Shown piece by piece: positions 1 to 4,956 of a stretch of 6,430 nucleotides of DNA (positions within the stretch are counted from its first letter, which is position 1; each line of letters starts with the position of its first letter). This stretch comes from an uncultured Oscillospiraceae bacterium (lineage in GTDB: Bacteria; Bacillota; Clostridia; Oscillospirales; Oscillospiraceae). The notes under the pieces were generated by a model. The model worked only from the letters and a program-made list of their open reading frames with translations, was not told where the DNA came from and did no database searches. The position numbers and the translations under genes were made by a program. The stretch lies in contig CAJOOV010000297.1 of the NCBI GenBank assembly GCA_905236265.1, positions 1 through 6,430 on the forward strand, read 5' to 3'.

Positions 1-4
1 CAAC

Positions 5-208
5 ATGAAGGCAGGAATTCATCCTGATTATCAGCAGACCACCATTCGCTGTGCCTGTGGTGCTGTCTATCCCACCGGCTCTACCAAAAAGGACATCCGC
101 GTGGAAGTCTGCGCCAAGTGTCACCCCTTTTTCACTGGTAAGCAGAAAATGGTGGACACTGGTGGCCGCGTGAGCCGCTTCAATAAGAAGTTCGGTCTCG
201 GCAAGTAA
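5..208 (+). CDS. rpmE: 50S ribosomal protein L31 (zinc-binding type)
   Basis: Encodes a 67-residue protein, the usual length for bacterial L31, a small protein that sits at the bridge between the large and small ribosomal subunits. The start MKAGIHPDY is the family's characteristic N-terminus. Four cysteines at residues 16, 18, 36 and 39 form the CxC...CxxC zinc-binding set, followed by HPFFTGKQK and a GGRV.RF segment typical of L31. Because the cysteines are present this is the zinc-containing (C+) form; in bacteria that also carry a cysteine-free paralogue the two forms are exchanged during zinc limitation, but no second copy is in view. The ATG lies only four bases from the window edge, so its ribosome binding site and promoter cannot be seen. 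A strong terminator follows directly, suggesting that rpmE ends its own transcript. Confidence 0.97.
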   Translation: MKAGIHPDYQQTTIRCACGAVYPTGSTKKDIRVEVCAKCHPFFTGKQKMVDTGGRVSRFNKKFGLGK

Positions 209-218
209 GCTGCAAGAT

Positions 219-249
219 AACCCGCACCGAGTTTTCGGCGCGGGTTTTT
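219..249 (+). terminator. Intrinsic terminator after rpmE
   Basis: A hairpin with perfect 7-bp outer arms (AACCCGC at 219-225, GCGGGTT at 240-246), one A/C mismatch, then a further 4-bp stem (CCGA 227-230, TCGG 235-238) closing on a GTTT loop. The descending arm runs into five Ts at 245-249. It begins 10 nt after the rpmE stop codon, the expected layout for Rho-independent termination. Confidence 0.92.
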
Positions 250-278
250 GCATATTTTCGTCGTGGAGGTAATGCAAT

Positions 279-785
279 ATGTTGAAACAAGTGGATGTGG
301 AAACCCTCAGCCCCAATGTATTTCAGGCAATCGGCAGGCAGTGGATGCTGGTGAGCGCAGGCAGCCAAAGCGCCTGCAACACCATGACCGCAAGCTGGGG
401 CGGCTTGGGCATCCTCTGGAACAAGCCCGCCGCCACCGCCTATATCCGCCCCCAGCGGTACACGAAGGAGTTTCTGGACAGGGAGGAATACTTTACCCTC
501 TCCTTCCTGCCTGAGCAGTACCGCAAGGCGCTGGCCTACTGCGGCAGCCATTCCGGAAGGGACGGAGACAAGTGGGAGGGCAGCGGCCTGACCCCTGCCT
601 TCACGCAGCAGGGCGTGCCCTATGTGAAGGAAGCGGAGCTGGTGCTGGTGGTGAGAAAGCAGTTCTGCCAGCAGATGGACCCTGCCTGCATTCTGGATGA
701 GCAGGTGCTGGCAAAGGACTACCCCAACCGGGATTACCACTATATCTATATCGGTGAGATTGTCGCCGCCTATCAGGAGGGATGA
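279..785 (+). CDS. Flavin reductase-like (FMN-binding split-barrel) protein
   Basis: A 168-residue protein that matches the flavin reductase-like, FMN-binding split-barrel family in length and motifs. Visible hallmarks are NTMTASWG (34-41), the part of this family that contacts flavin phosphate, WNKP followed by RPQRYT (57-62), SHSGRD.DK (91-98) and the closing DYHYIYIGEI strand (152-161). Members bind FMN and typically reduce flavin with NAD(P)H or act as small flavoproteins; the actual substrate cannot be told from sequence. It has no signal peptide or membrane segment, so it should be cytoplasmic. The ATG is preceded by GGAGG at 265-269 with a 9-nt spacer, which fixes the start. The gene opens a likely five-gene operon; its stop is 3 nt before the acetyltransferase start. 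The family call is firm, the physiological role unknown. Confidence 0.88.
   Translation: MLKQVDVETLSPNVFQAIGRQWMLVSAGSQSACNTMTASWGGLGILWNKPAATAYIRPQRYTKEFLDREEYFTLSFLPEQYRKALAYCGSHSGRDGDKWEGSGLTPAFTQQGVPYVKEAELVLVVRKQFCQQMDPACILDEQVLAKDYPNRDYHYIYIGEIVAAYQEG
775..781 (+). promoter_or_regulatory. Ribosome binding site deciding a TTG start
   Basis: AGGAGGG, an almost full match to the anti-Shine-Dalgarno, lies inside the last codons of the flavin reductase-like gene and ends 7 nt before the TTG at 789. It supports TTG over the in-frame ATG at 807, and suggests coupled translation of the two genes. Confidence 0.8.
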
Positions 786-788
786 GGA

Positions 789-1415
789 TTGACCCAGTAC
801 GAGAGAATGAAAGCGGGACTGCTCTACGACCCCTGCGACGGGGAGATTATGCGAGAGCAGCTCACCTACCAGGACAGACTCTGGGCGTTTAACCAGCTCA
901 AGCCCTCCCAGTGGGAGGAAAAGAGCCGGTATCTGCAGGAGGTCTTTGCCCAGTGCGGGGAGAACTGCTATATCGAGCTGCCCCTGCGGGCGAACTGGGG
1001 CGGGCGCAACGTCCACTTCGGCTCCAATGTCTACGCCAACTCCAACCTGACGCTGGTGGACGACGGGGAGATTTTTGTGGGCGACAGGGTGATGTTCGGC
1101 CCCAACGTGACCGTTGCCACCGCCAACCACCCCATTGACCCGGAGCTGAGGGCAAAGGGACTGCAGTACAACCGGGATGTGTACATCGGAGAGAACGCAT
1201 GGATTGGGGCAGGCGTCGTCATTGTGCCCGGTGTGCATATCGGGGCGAACACCGTCATCGGCGCAGGCAGCATCGTCACACGGGACATCCCGGACAATGT
1301 GCTGGCAGTGGGCAATCCCTGCCGGGTGCTGCGCAGCGTGGGGGAGCATGACAGAGAATACTTCTACCGCAGTGAGCGGATTGACTGGGAGGCGCTGGAG
1401 GCGTCTCTCGGCTGA
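789..1415 (+). CDS. Sugar (maltose/galactoside-type) O-acetyltransferase
   Basis: A 208-residue acetyltransferase of the LacA/Maa/NodL group, left-handed beta-helix (hexapeptide repeat) enzymes that move an acetyl group from acetyl-CoA to a sugar hydroxyl. The N-terminus (MTQYERMKAGLLYD) is the Maa-type substrate-binding segment. The hexapeptide coil runs from about residue 72 to 178, with YANSNLTLVDDG (82-93), the catalytic histidine in TANHP (His114, aligning with His115 of LacA), and the acetyl-CoA-binding end IGAGSIVTRDIP (157-168) followed by AVGNPCRV. Length and motifs are complete. It starts with TTG behind a strong ribosome binding site 7 nt upstream; the residues after this start align with the N-terminus of E. 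coli LacA (MTERIRAG), which backs the choice. These enzymes have loose sugar specificity and no sugar operon surrounds this one, so the acceptor is unknown. Cytoplasmic. Confidence 0.93.
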   Translation: MTQYERMKAGLLYDPCDGEIMREQLTYQDRLWAFNQLKPSQWEEKSRYLQEVFAQCGENCYIELPLRANWGGRNVHFGSNVYANSNLTLVDDGEIFVGDRVMFGPNVTVATANHPIDPELRAKGLQYNRDVYIGENAWIGAGVVIVPGVHIGANTVIGAGSIVTRDIPDNVLAVGNPCRVLRSVGEHDREYFYRSERIDWEALEASLG

Positions 1416-1422
1416 GGGCAGC

Positions 1423-1428
1423 AGGAGG
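1423..1428 (+). promoter_or_regulatory. Ribosome binding site for hflX (TTG start)
   Basis: AGGAGG with a 7-nt spacer to the TTG at 1436. No ATG or GTG in the right frame is as well placed, so it fixes the start of hflX in the 20-nt gap after the acetyltransferase stop. Confidence 0.8.
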
Positions 1429-1435
1429 AAGCGTC

Positions 1436-2749
1436 TTGACAGAATTTGACAGCATCAAAGAGGGCGAGATCAACCGTGCCGTGCTGGTGGGACTGAACGC
1501 CAGACGCCAGAGCATCCACGAACAGGTGACGGAGACCACCATGCAGGAGTTGGAGGCGCTGCTGGAGACCGCTGGGGGCACCTGCCTTGCCACTATGATT
1601 CAGAACCGGGAGGCTCCCGACCCCGGCAGCTTCATCGGCGAGGGCAAGGCGCAGGAGCTGAAGGAGACGGTTCAGGCGCTGGGGGCGGATCTGGTGATCT
1701 TTGACAACGCCCTCTCCCCCTCCCAGGTGCGGGTGCTCACGGAGCTGGTGGGCGTACAGGTGATGGACAGGGCGGGGCTGATTCTGGACATCTTTGCCAA
1801 ACGTGCCCAGACAAAGGAGGGCAGGCTTCAGGTGGAGCTTGCCCAGTACAAATACATTCTCCCCCGGCTGACGGGCATGTGGGGGCATCTGGTGCGCCAG
1901 ACCGCCGCAGGCGGGAAAAGCCCTATCGGCACCAGAGGCCCCGGCGAGACCCAGCTGGAGAGCGACCGGCGGCACATTCGCCGGAAAATCCAGAAGCTGG
2001 AGGAGGACTTGAAGGAGGTGCGCCGGGTGCGTGCCGTACAGCGGGAGCGCCGGGAGCGCAACGAGGTTCCGGTGGTGGCCATTGTGGGCTATACGAATGC
2101 GGGGAAATCCACCCTGCTCAATCAGCTCACCGATGCCGGAATTCCCGCCAATGACCGGCTGTTCGACACGCTGGACACCACCACCAGAACGCTGGAAATC
2201 ACCGACACCCTCACCGTCCTGCTCTCCGATACCGTGGGCTTTATCCACAAGCTGCCCCATCATCTGGTGGAGGCGTTCAAGGCGACGCTGGAGGAGCTGA
2301 GCTATGCGGATCTGCTGCTGCATGTGATCGACGCCTCACGGGAGGACTGGCAGGAGCAGGCGAAGGTGGTGGAGGATCTGATCCGGGAGCTGGGCGCAGA
2401 GCAGACCCCCTGCATCCGGGTGTTCAACAAGTGCGATCTGGTCACCGGAGAGATTCTCCCCCATGGGGAGGACGTGGCGGCCATCTCCGCAAGGACGGGC
2501 GCCGGGACGAAAGACCTCCTTGCCGCCATCGCAAAAAGGCTGGACAACGGGGTGAAGCAGGTGACCCTGCGCCTGCCCTATGACAGGGGCGGTATGCTGG
2601 ACAGGCTCTACCGGGAGGCGAAGGTGGAGAGCGTGGAGTACGGCGAGCACATTGAGGTGGTTGCCCGCTGCACCCCGAAGGTGCTGGGACAGCTTCGCCA
2701 ATACGTCTGGCCGCCCATGGAGGAGGCAAAGGAGGCGTGGGAATACTGA
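1436..2749 (+). CDS. hflX: GTPase HflX, ribosome-associated
   Basis: A 437-residue GTPase matching HflX in length and domain order. The N-terminal HflX domain (about 12-200) contains FIGEGKAQEL (66-75), the FD.ALSPSQ.R segment (89-99), and RLQVELAQY with ILPRLTG (130-146), then IGTRGPGETQLE.DRR (164-179) and a charged coiled-coil helix (about 180-208). The G domain shows G1 GYTNAGKST (218-226), a G2 threonine region in DTLDTTTR (244-251), G3 DTVGF (265-269), G4 NKCD (331-334) and G5 SA (351-352). A small C-terminal domain follows (about 375-437). HflX binds the 50S subunit, and in studied bacteria splits stalled or stress-inactivated ribosomes using GTP; this is family knowledge. All nucleotide-binding motifs are intact. 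It starts with TTG behind AGGAGG, and its stop overlaps the next gene's ATG by one base (TGATG), so translation of the two is likely coupled. Confidence 0.97.
   Translation: MTEFDSIKEGEINRAVLVGLNARRQSIHEQVTETTMQELEALLETAGGTCLATMIQNREAPDPGSFIGEGKAQELKETVQALGADLVIFDNALSPSQVRVLTELVGVQVMDRAGLILDIFAKRAQTKEGRLQVELAQYKYILPRLTGMWGHLVRQTAAGGKSPIGTRGPGETQLESDRRHIRRKIQKLEEDLKEVRRVRAVQRERRERNEVPVVAIVGYTNAGKSTLLNQLTDAGIPANDRLFDTLDTTTRTLEITDTLTVLLSDTVGFIHKLPHHLVEAFKATLEELSYADLLLHVIDASREDWQEQAKVVEDLIRELGAEQTPCIRVFNKCDLVTGEILPHGEDVAAISARTGAGTKDLLAAIAKRLDNGVKQVTLRLPYDRGGMLDRLYREAKVESVEYGEHIEVVARCTPKVLGQLRQYVWPPMEEAKEAWEY
2721..2736 (+). promoter_or_regulatory. Tandem Shine-Dalgarno motifs before yigZ-like gene
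   Basis: AGGAGGC occurs twice, at 2721-2727 and 2730-2736, within the last codons of hflX. The first AGGAGG core sits 10 nt before a GTG at 2737, the second 13 nt before the ATG at 2749. Each could serve one of two in-frame starts. Confidence 0.55.
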
Positions 2750-3378
2750 TGGAACCCTACTATATCCCCACATCGGACAGCGAGACAGAGTTCACGGAAA
2801 AGCGCTCCCGCTTCATCGGCCATGTGGCGCATGTTACCACCGAGGAGCAGGCGAGAGACTTCATTACCGCCATGAAAAAGCGCTATCACGATGCCCGGCA
2901 CAACTGCTGGTGCTATATCCTCCGGCAGGAGGGCATTGTCCGATACTCCGACGACGGCGAGCCTCAGGGCACCGCCGGACAGCCCATGCTGAACGTATTC
3001 CAGAGGCAGGGGATTACCGACGTAGTCTGTGTGGTCACCCGGTATTTCGGCGGTATCCTGCTGGGAGCAGGCGGGCTGGTGCGTGCCTACTCCAAAAGCG
3101 CAAAGGATGCCATGGACGCCGCCGGAATCTCCGTGGTGCGCCGGTGGGTGAGCATGGACATTCCCTGTGACTACAGCCGTTTTGCCCGCCTGCAGCAGGA
3201 GACGGAGAGCGCACAGGGGATTGTGACGGAGGTTGTCTACGGCGCAGATGTGACGCTGAAGGTGCTGCTGCCGGAGGAAGGAGCGCAGGCGTACCGGCAG
3301 CGGATTTCCGACCTGTCAGCGGGGAGCGTACACCCCGTGGTGACAGGGGAGGCGCTGCGCAGCGTGCCTGTTTCATAA
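2749..3378 (+). CDS. yigZ: YigZ/YvyE family protein (IMPACT N-terminal domain)
   Basis: A 209-residue protein of the YigZ (E. coli)/YvyE (B. subtilis) family, related to the N-terminal part of eukaryotic IMPACT. The UPF0029/Impact domain covers about residues 17-122: KRSRFIGH (18-25), HDARHNCW (47-54), the hallmark SDDGEP.GTAG.PML (67-81), and RYFGGILLGAGGLVRAY (98-114). The smaller ferredoxin-like C-terminal DUF1949 domain spans about 138-193. A role in translation or RNA binding is suspected for the family but no reaction is established. I chose ATG 2749, whose MEPYYIP aligns with MESWLIP of E. coli YigZ; an in-frame GTG at 2737 would add MGIL and has a better-spaced ribosome binding site, so the start is not certain. 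The ATG shares its A with the hflX stop. Pairing with the ribosome GTPase HflX fits, but does not prove, a translation-related role. Confidence 0.93.
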   Translation: MEPYYIPTSDSETEFTEKRSRFIGHVAHVTTEEQARDFITAMKKRYHDARHNCWCYILRQEGIVRYSDDGEPQGTAGQPMLNVFQRQGITDVVCVVTRYFGGILLGAGGLVRAYSKSAKDAMDAAGISVVRRWVSMDIPCDYSRFARLQQETESAQGIVTEVVYGADVTLKVLLPEEGAQAYRQRISDLSAGSVHPVVTGEALRSVPVS

Positions 3379-3394
3379 GAAAGGAACTGGAACA

Positions 3395-3829
3395 ATGGAT
3401 TGGAAGCCCTATGAGCACAATGTGAAATACTACGAGACAGACCAGATGGCCATTGTCCACCACTCCAACTATATCCGCTGGTTTGAGGAGGCACGGGTGG
3501 ACTGGCTGGAGCAGGTGGGACTGCCCTATGACGAGATGGAGCGCCGGGGGATTATCATACCCGTGCTGAGCGTTTCCGCCGAGTATAAGACCATGACCCG
3601 CTTCGGGGAAACGGTGCGGATTCTCCCCCGGCTGGAGAAATACAACGGGGTGCGCATGGAGGTGAGCTACACGGTGGTGAACGCCGGGAGCGGCGAGGTG
3701 CGCTGCGTGGGCAGGAGCGGCCACTGCTTTCTGAACCGGGATTATAAACCGCTGATTCTGAAAAACACCGCCCCGGATTACCACGCTGTTTTCCAGCAGG
3801 TCTACGCTGCCTGTCACCGGGAGGAGTGA
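3395..3829 (+). CDS. Acyl-CoA thioesterase, 4HBT/YbgC-FadM type
   Basis: A 144-residue single hot-dog-fold protein of the 4-hydroxybenzoyl-CoA thioesterase/YbgC-like group, which hydrolyses acyl-CoA to free acid and CoA. The active-site segment YETDQMAIVHHSNY (13-26) carries the family's catalytic aspartate (Asp16) and the HxNY-type helix cap, followed by WFEEAR (29-34). Further family traits are the EYK.MTRFGE.V stretch (about 63-74) and GHCFLN..YKPLIL near the C-terminus. The glycine usual after DxM is alanine here (Ala19), a mild variation. Length is normal. The ATG has AAGGAA at 3381-3386 about 8 nt upstream. It sits 16 nt after the yigZ-like stop and ends the operon. Chain-length or aromatic specificity cannot be read from sequence; a housekeeping role in clearing unwanted acyl-CoA is possible. 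Cytoplasmic. Confidence 0.9.
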   Translation: MDWKPYEHNVKYYETDQMAIVHHSNYIRWFEEARVDWLEQVGLPYDEMERRGIIIPVLSVSAEYKTMTRFGETVRILPRLEKYNGVRMEVSYTVVNAGSGEVRCVGRSGHCFLNRDYKPLILKNTAPDYHAVFQQVYAACHREE

Positions 3830-3849
3830 GCGCTGACTGCCCAGCGTTC
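3828..3849 (+). other. Hairpin at the end of the thioesterase operon
   Basis: CGCTG (3831-3835) pairs with CAGCG (3842-3846) around a 6-nt loop; one G.U, one A-U and one G-C pair extend it outward into the stop codon. It is followed by TTCCCCCTT rather than a T-run, so it is at best a weak or processed 3' end. No better terminator was seen for this operon. Confidence 0.35.
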
Positions 3850-3874
3850 CCCCTTGTGGGATTGCCGAAAACCG

Positions 3875-3933
3875 CCGCCGGAGGGGAGAGGGAGACTGTA
3901 GCTTTTTACGAAAATAAGGGAATCCTCCGGCGG
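3875..3933. repeat. Intergenic inverted repeat, 10-bp perfect arms
   Basis: CCGCCGGAGG at 3875-3884 is the exact reverse complement of CCTCCGGCGG at 3924-3933, with 39 nt between. The intervening sequence is AT-richer on its right side (a TTTTTACGAAAATAA core), unlike the surrounding genes. No T-run follows the right arm on the + strand; on the - strand TTTT occurs a few bases past the left arm, so a weak reverse-strand terminator is conceivable. It contains no open reading frame of note. It could be a dispersed intergenic element, a leftover mobile-element end pair or a regulatory structure; one copy in a window cannot tell these apart. Confidence 0.5.
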
Positions 3934-3948
3934 ATGGGGGTATGCCCC

Positions 3949-3977
3949 TTGCCTTTGCCACGGTAAAGCGCTATAAT
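3949..3977 (+). promoter_or_regulatory. SigA/sigma-70-type promoter for the ABC transporter
   Basis: TATAAT at 3972-3977 is a perfect -10 element, with TTGCCT at 3949-3954 as -35 (TTG conserved) and an optimal 17-bp spacer. Transcription would begin near 3984, giving a leader of about 45 nt before the binding-protein ATG. This is the only convincing promoter I see in the window. Confidence 0.8.
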
Positions 3978-3990
3978 ACCTTCTACCGTG
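3959..3990. promoter_or_regulatory. Candidate operator: dyad flanking the -10 box
   Basis: CACGGTA (3959-3965) and TACCGTG (3984-3990) are perfect 7-bp inverted arms separated by 18 nt that include TATAAT. A further TACC at 3977-3980 gives a second partial dyad with GGTA at 3962-3965. A protein bound to both arms would cover the -10 element and the expected start site, so repression of the transporter is a reasonable inference. Since the left arm lies upstream of the expected start site, an RNA hairpin is unlikely from this promoter. Confidence 0.4.
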
Positions 3991-4028
3991 AAAACGGAAA
4001 ACATCGGATGATTTCAGGAGTGAGGAAT

Positions 4029-4886
4029 ATGAAAAAGTTACTTGCGCTGCTGCTTGCGCTGACCATGTGCATGGCGCTGGCCGCCTGCGGCGGCTCCAAC
4101 GAGAGCGCACCTGCCGCCGAAGAGCCTGCCCAGACGGAGCAGGCCGCCGAGGGCGGCGATGCTGCCCAGACCGGGGAGACCGGCGATCTGCCCGTCATCG
4201 AGCCGGGAAAGCTGATTATGGCCACCAACGCCCAGTTCCCTCCCTATGAGATGGTTGCCGACGGCGAGGGCGTTGCCGGTACCGGGCTGGAGGGCATTGA
4301 CGTGGAGATTGCAGCCGCTCTGGCCGAGAAGGTGGGACTGGAGCTGCAGATCGACGACATGGAGTTTGACTCCGCACTGGTTGCCGTACAGCACGGTCAG
4401 GCGGACATGGTTCTGGCCGGACTGACCTACACCGAGGAGCGGGACGAGCTGATGGACTTCTCCGACCCCTATGCACAGGGCGTTCAGGTGGTCATCGTGA
4501 AGGAGGATTCCCCCATCCAGACTGCTGACGATCTGGCAAACGCCGGGCTTATCGGCACCCAGCGGGGCACTACCGGCTATATCTACTGCACCGGCGACTA
4601 CGGCGAGGATCACGTCTCTCCCTATGACAACGGTGCCACTGCCGTGCAGGCGCTGCTGAACGGTCAGGTGGACTGCGTGGTTATCGACAAGATGCCTGCC
4701 CAGACCTTTGTGGCGGAGAATCCGGGACTGAAGATTCTGGAGACCTCCTATGTGGTGGAGGACTATGTGCTTGCCGTGAATGAGGGCAACACCCAGCTGC
4801 AGACTGCGCTCAACGACGCACTCAACGAGCTGAAGGCGGACGGCACCCTGCAGACGATTGTAGACAAGTACATCACCGCAGAATAA
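4029..4886 (+). CDS. Amino acid ABC transporter substrate-binding lipoprotein
   Basis: A 285-residue extracellular solute-binding protein, family 3 (SBP_bac_3). A lipoprotein signal peptide is plain: MKK, a hydrophobic stretch (4-18) and lipobox LAAC with the lipidated cysteine at 20, followed by an Ala/Glu/Gly-rich linker (about 21-54) that tethers it outside the membrane. The binding domain shows ATNAQFPPYE (65-74), GIDVEIA.ALAEK (89-101), DSALVAVQHGQADMVLAGLTYTEER (114-138) in which Arg138 is the expected ligand-carboxylate residue, FSDPY (144-148), GTQRGTTG (176-183), and ALLNGQVDCVVID (208-220) ending in the expected amino-group-binding Asp220. This fits a polar amino acid or glutamine/cystine-like ligand; the exact amino acid is not clear. 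AGGAG at 4016-4020, 8 nt upstream, and the signal peptide fix the start; a longer in-frame reading from 3942 would include the promoter and is rejected. A terminator follows the stop. Confidence 0.95.
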   Translation: MKKLLALLLALTMCMALAACGGSNESAPAAEEPAQTEQAAEGGDAAQTGETGDLPVIEPGKLIMATNAQFPPYEMVADGEGVAGTGLEGIDVEIAAALAEKVGLELQIDDMEFDSALVAVQHGQADMVLAGLTYTEERDELMDFSDPYAQGVQVVIVKEDSPIQTADDLANAGLIGTQRGTTGYIYCTGDYGEDHVSPYDNGATAVQALLNGQVDCVVIDKMPAQTFVAENPGLKILETSYVVEDYVLAVNEGNTQLQTALNDALNELKADGTLQTIVDKYITAE

Positions 4887-4900
4887 TCATACAGTGTTTC

Positions 4901-4931
4901 AAAAGGGCGGCCTGAGCTGGCCGCCCTTTTT
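4901..4931 (+). terminator. Strong intrinsic terminator between binding protein and permease
   Basis: A perfect 12-bp stem (AAAAGGGCGGCC at 4901-4912, GGCCGCCCTTTT at 4919-4930) with a TGAGCT loop and five Ts at 4927-4931, starting 14 nt after the binding-protein stop. The A-run on the left arm makes it look bidirectional, although no minus-strand gene is present. Because the permease and ATPase lie beyond it without an evident promoter, it probably works as a partial terminator that lowers their expression. Confidence 0.88.
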
Positions 4932-4956
4932 CAAAGAGAAAGAGCGGGTGGGAAGT

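Noticed and set aside
248..514. Plus-strand 88-codon frame starting just after the rpmE terminator
   Set aside because: Out of frame with the well-supported flavin reductase-like gene and without family resemblance; a shadow.
180..1349. Long minus-strand open frame (389 codons) opposite the flavin reductase-like and acetyltransferase genes
   Set aside because: It covers two well-supported + strand genes and the rpmE terminator, resembles no known family and is low-complexity His/Val/Leu-rich. Long antisense frames are expected in G+C-rich genes.
1364..2323. Minus-strand open frame (319 codons) antisense to hflX
   Set aside because: Fully opposite a conserved GTPase with intact motifs; no family resemblance and no convincing ribosome binding site.
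3936..3948. GGGGG-TATG-CCCC mini-palindrome just upstream of the -35
   Set aside because: A four-pair stem is expected by chance in G/C-rich sequence and has no T-run.
3035..3961. Minus-strand open frame (308 codons) across yigZ-like, thioesterase and the intergenic region
   Set aside because: Antisense to two conserved genes, and its start falls in the promoter/repeat region. Its first part merely translates the inverted repeat block.
3986..3997. Small hairpin CCGT-GAAA-ACGG in the transporter leader
   Set aside because: Only four base pairs with a GNRA-type loop; too small to call a riboswitch or regulator, and the leader of about 45 nt is too short for the usual riboswitches.
3942..4028. 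Possible 29-residue N-terminal extension of the binding protein
   Set aside because: It would be translated through the -35/-10 promoter, has no ribosome binding site and would put the lipoprotein signal peptide inside the protein.
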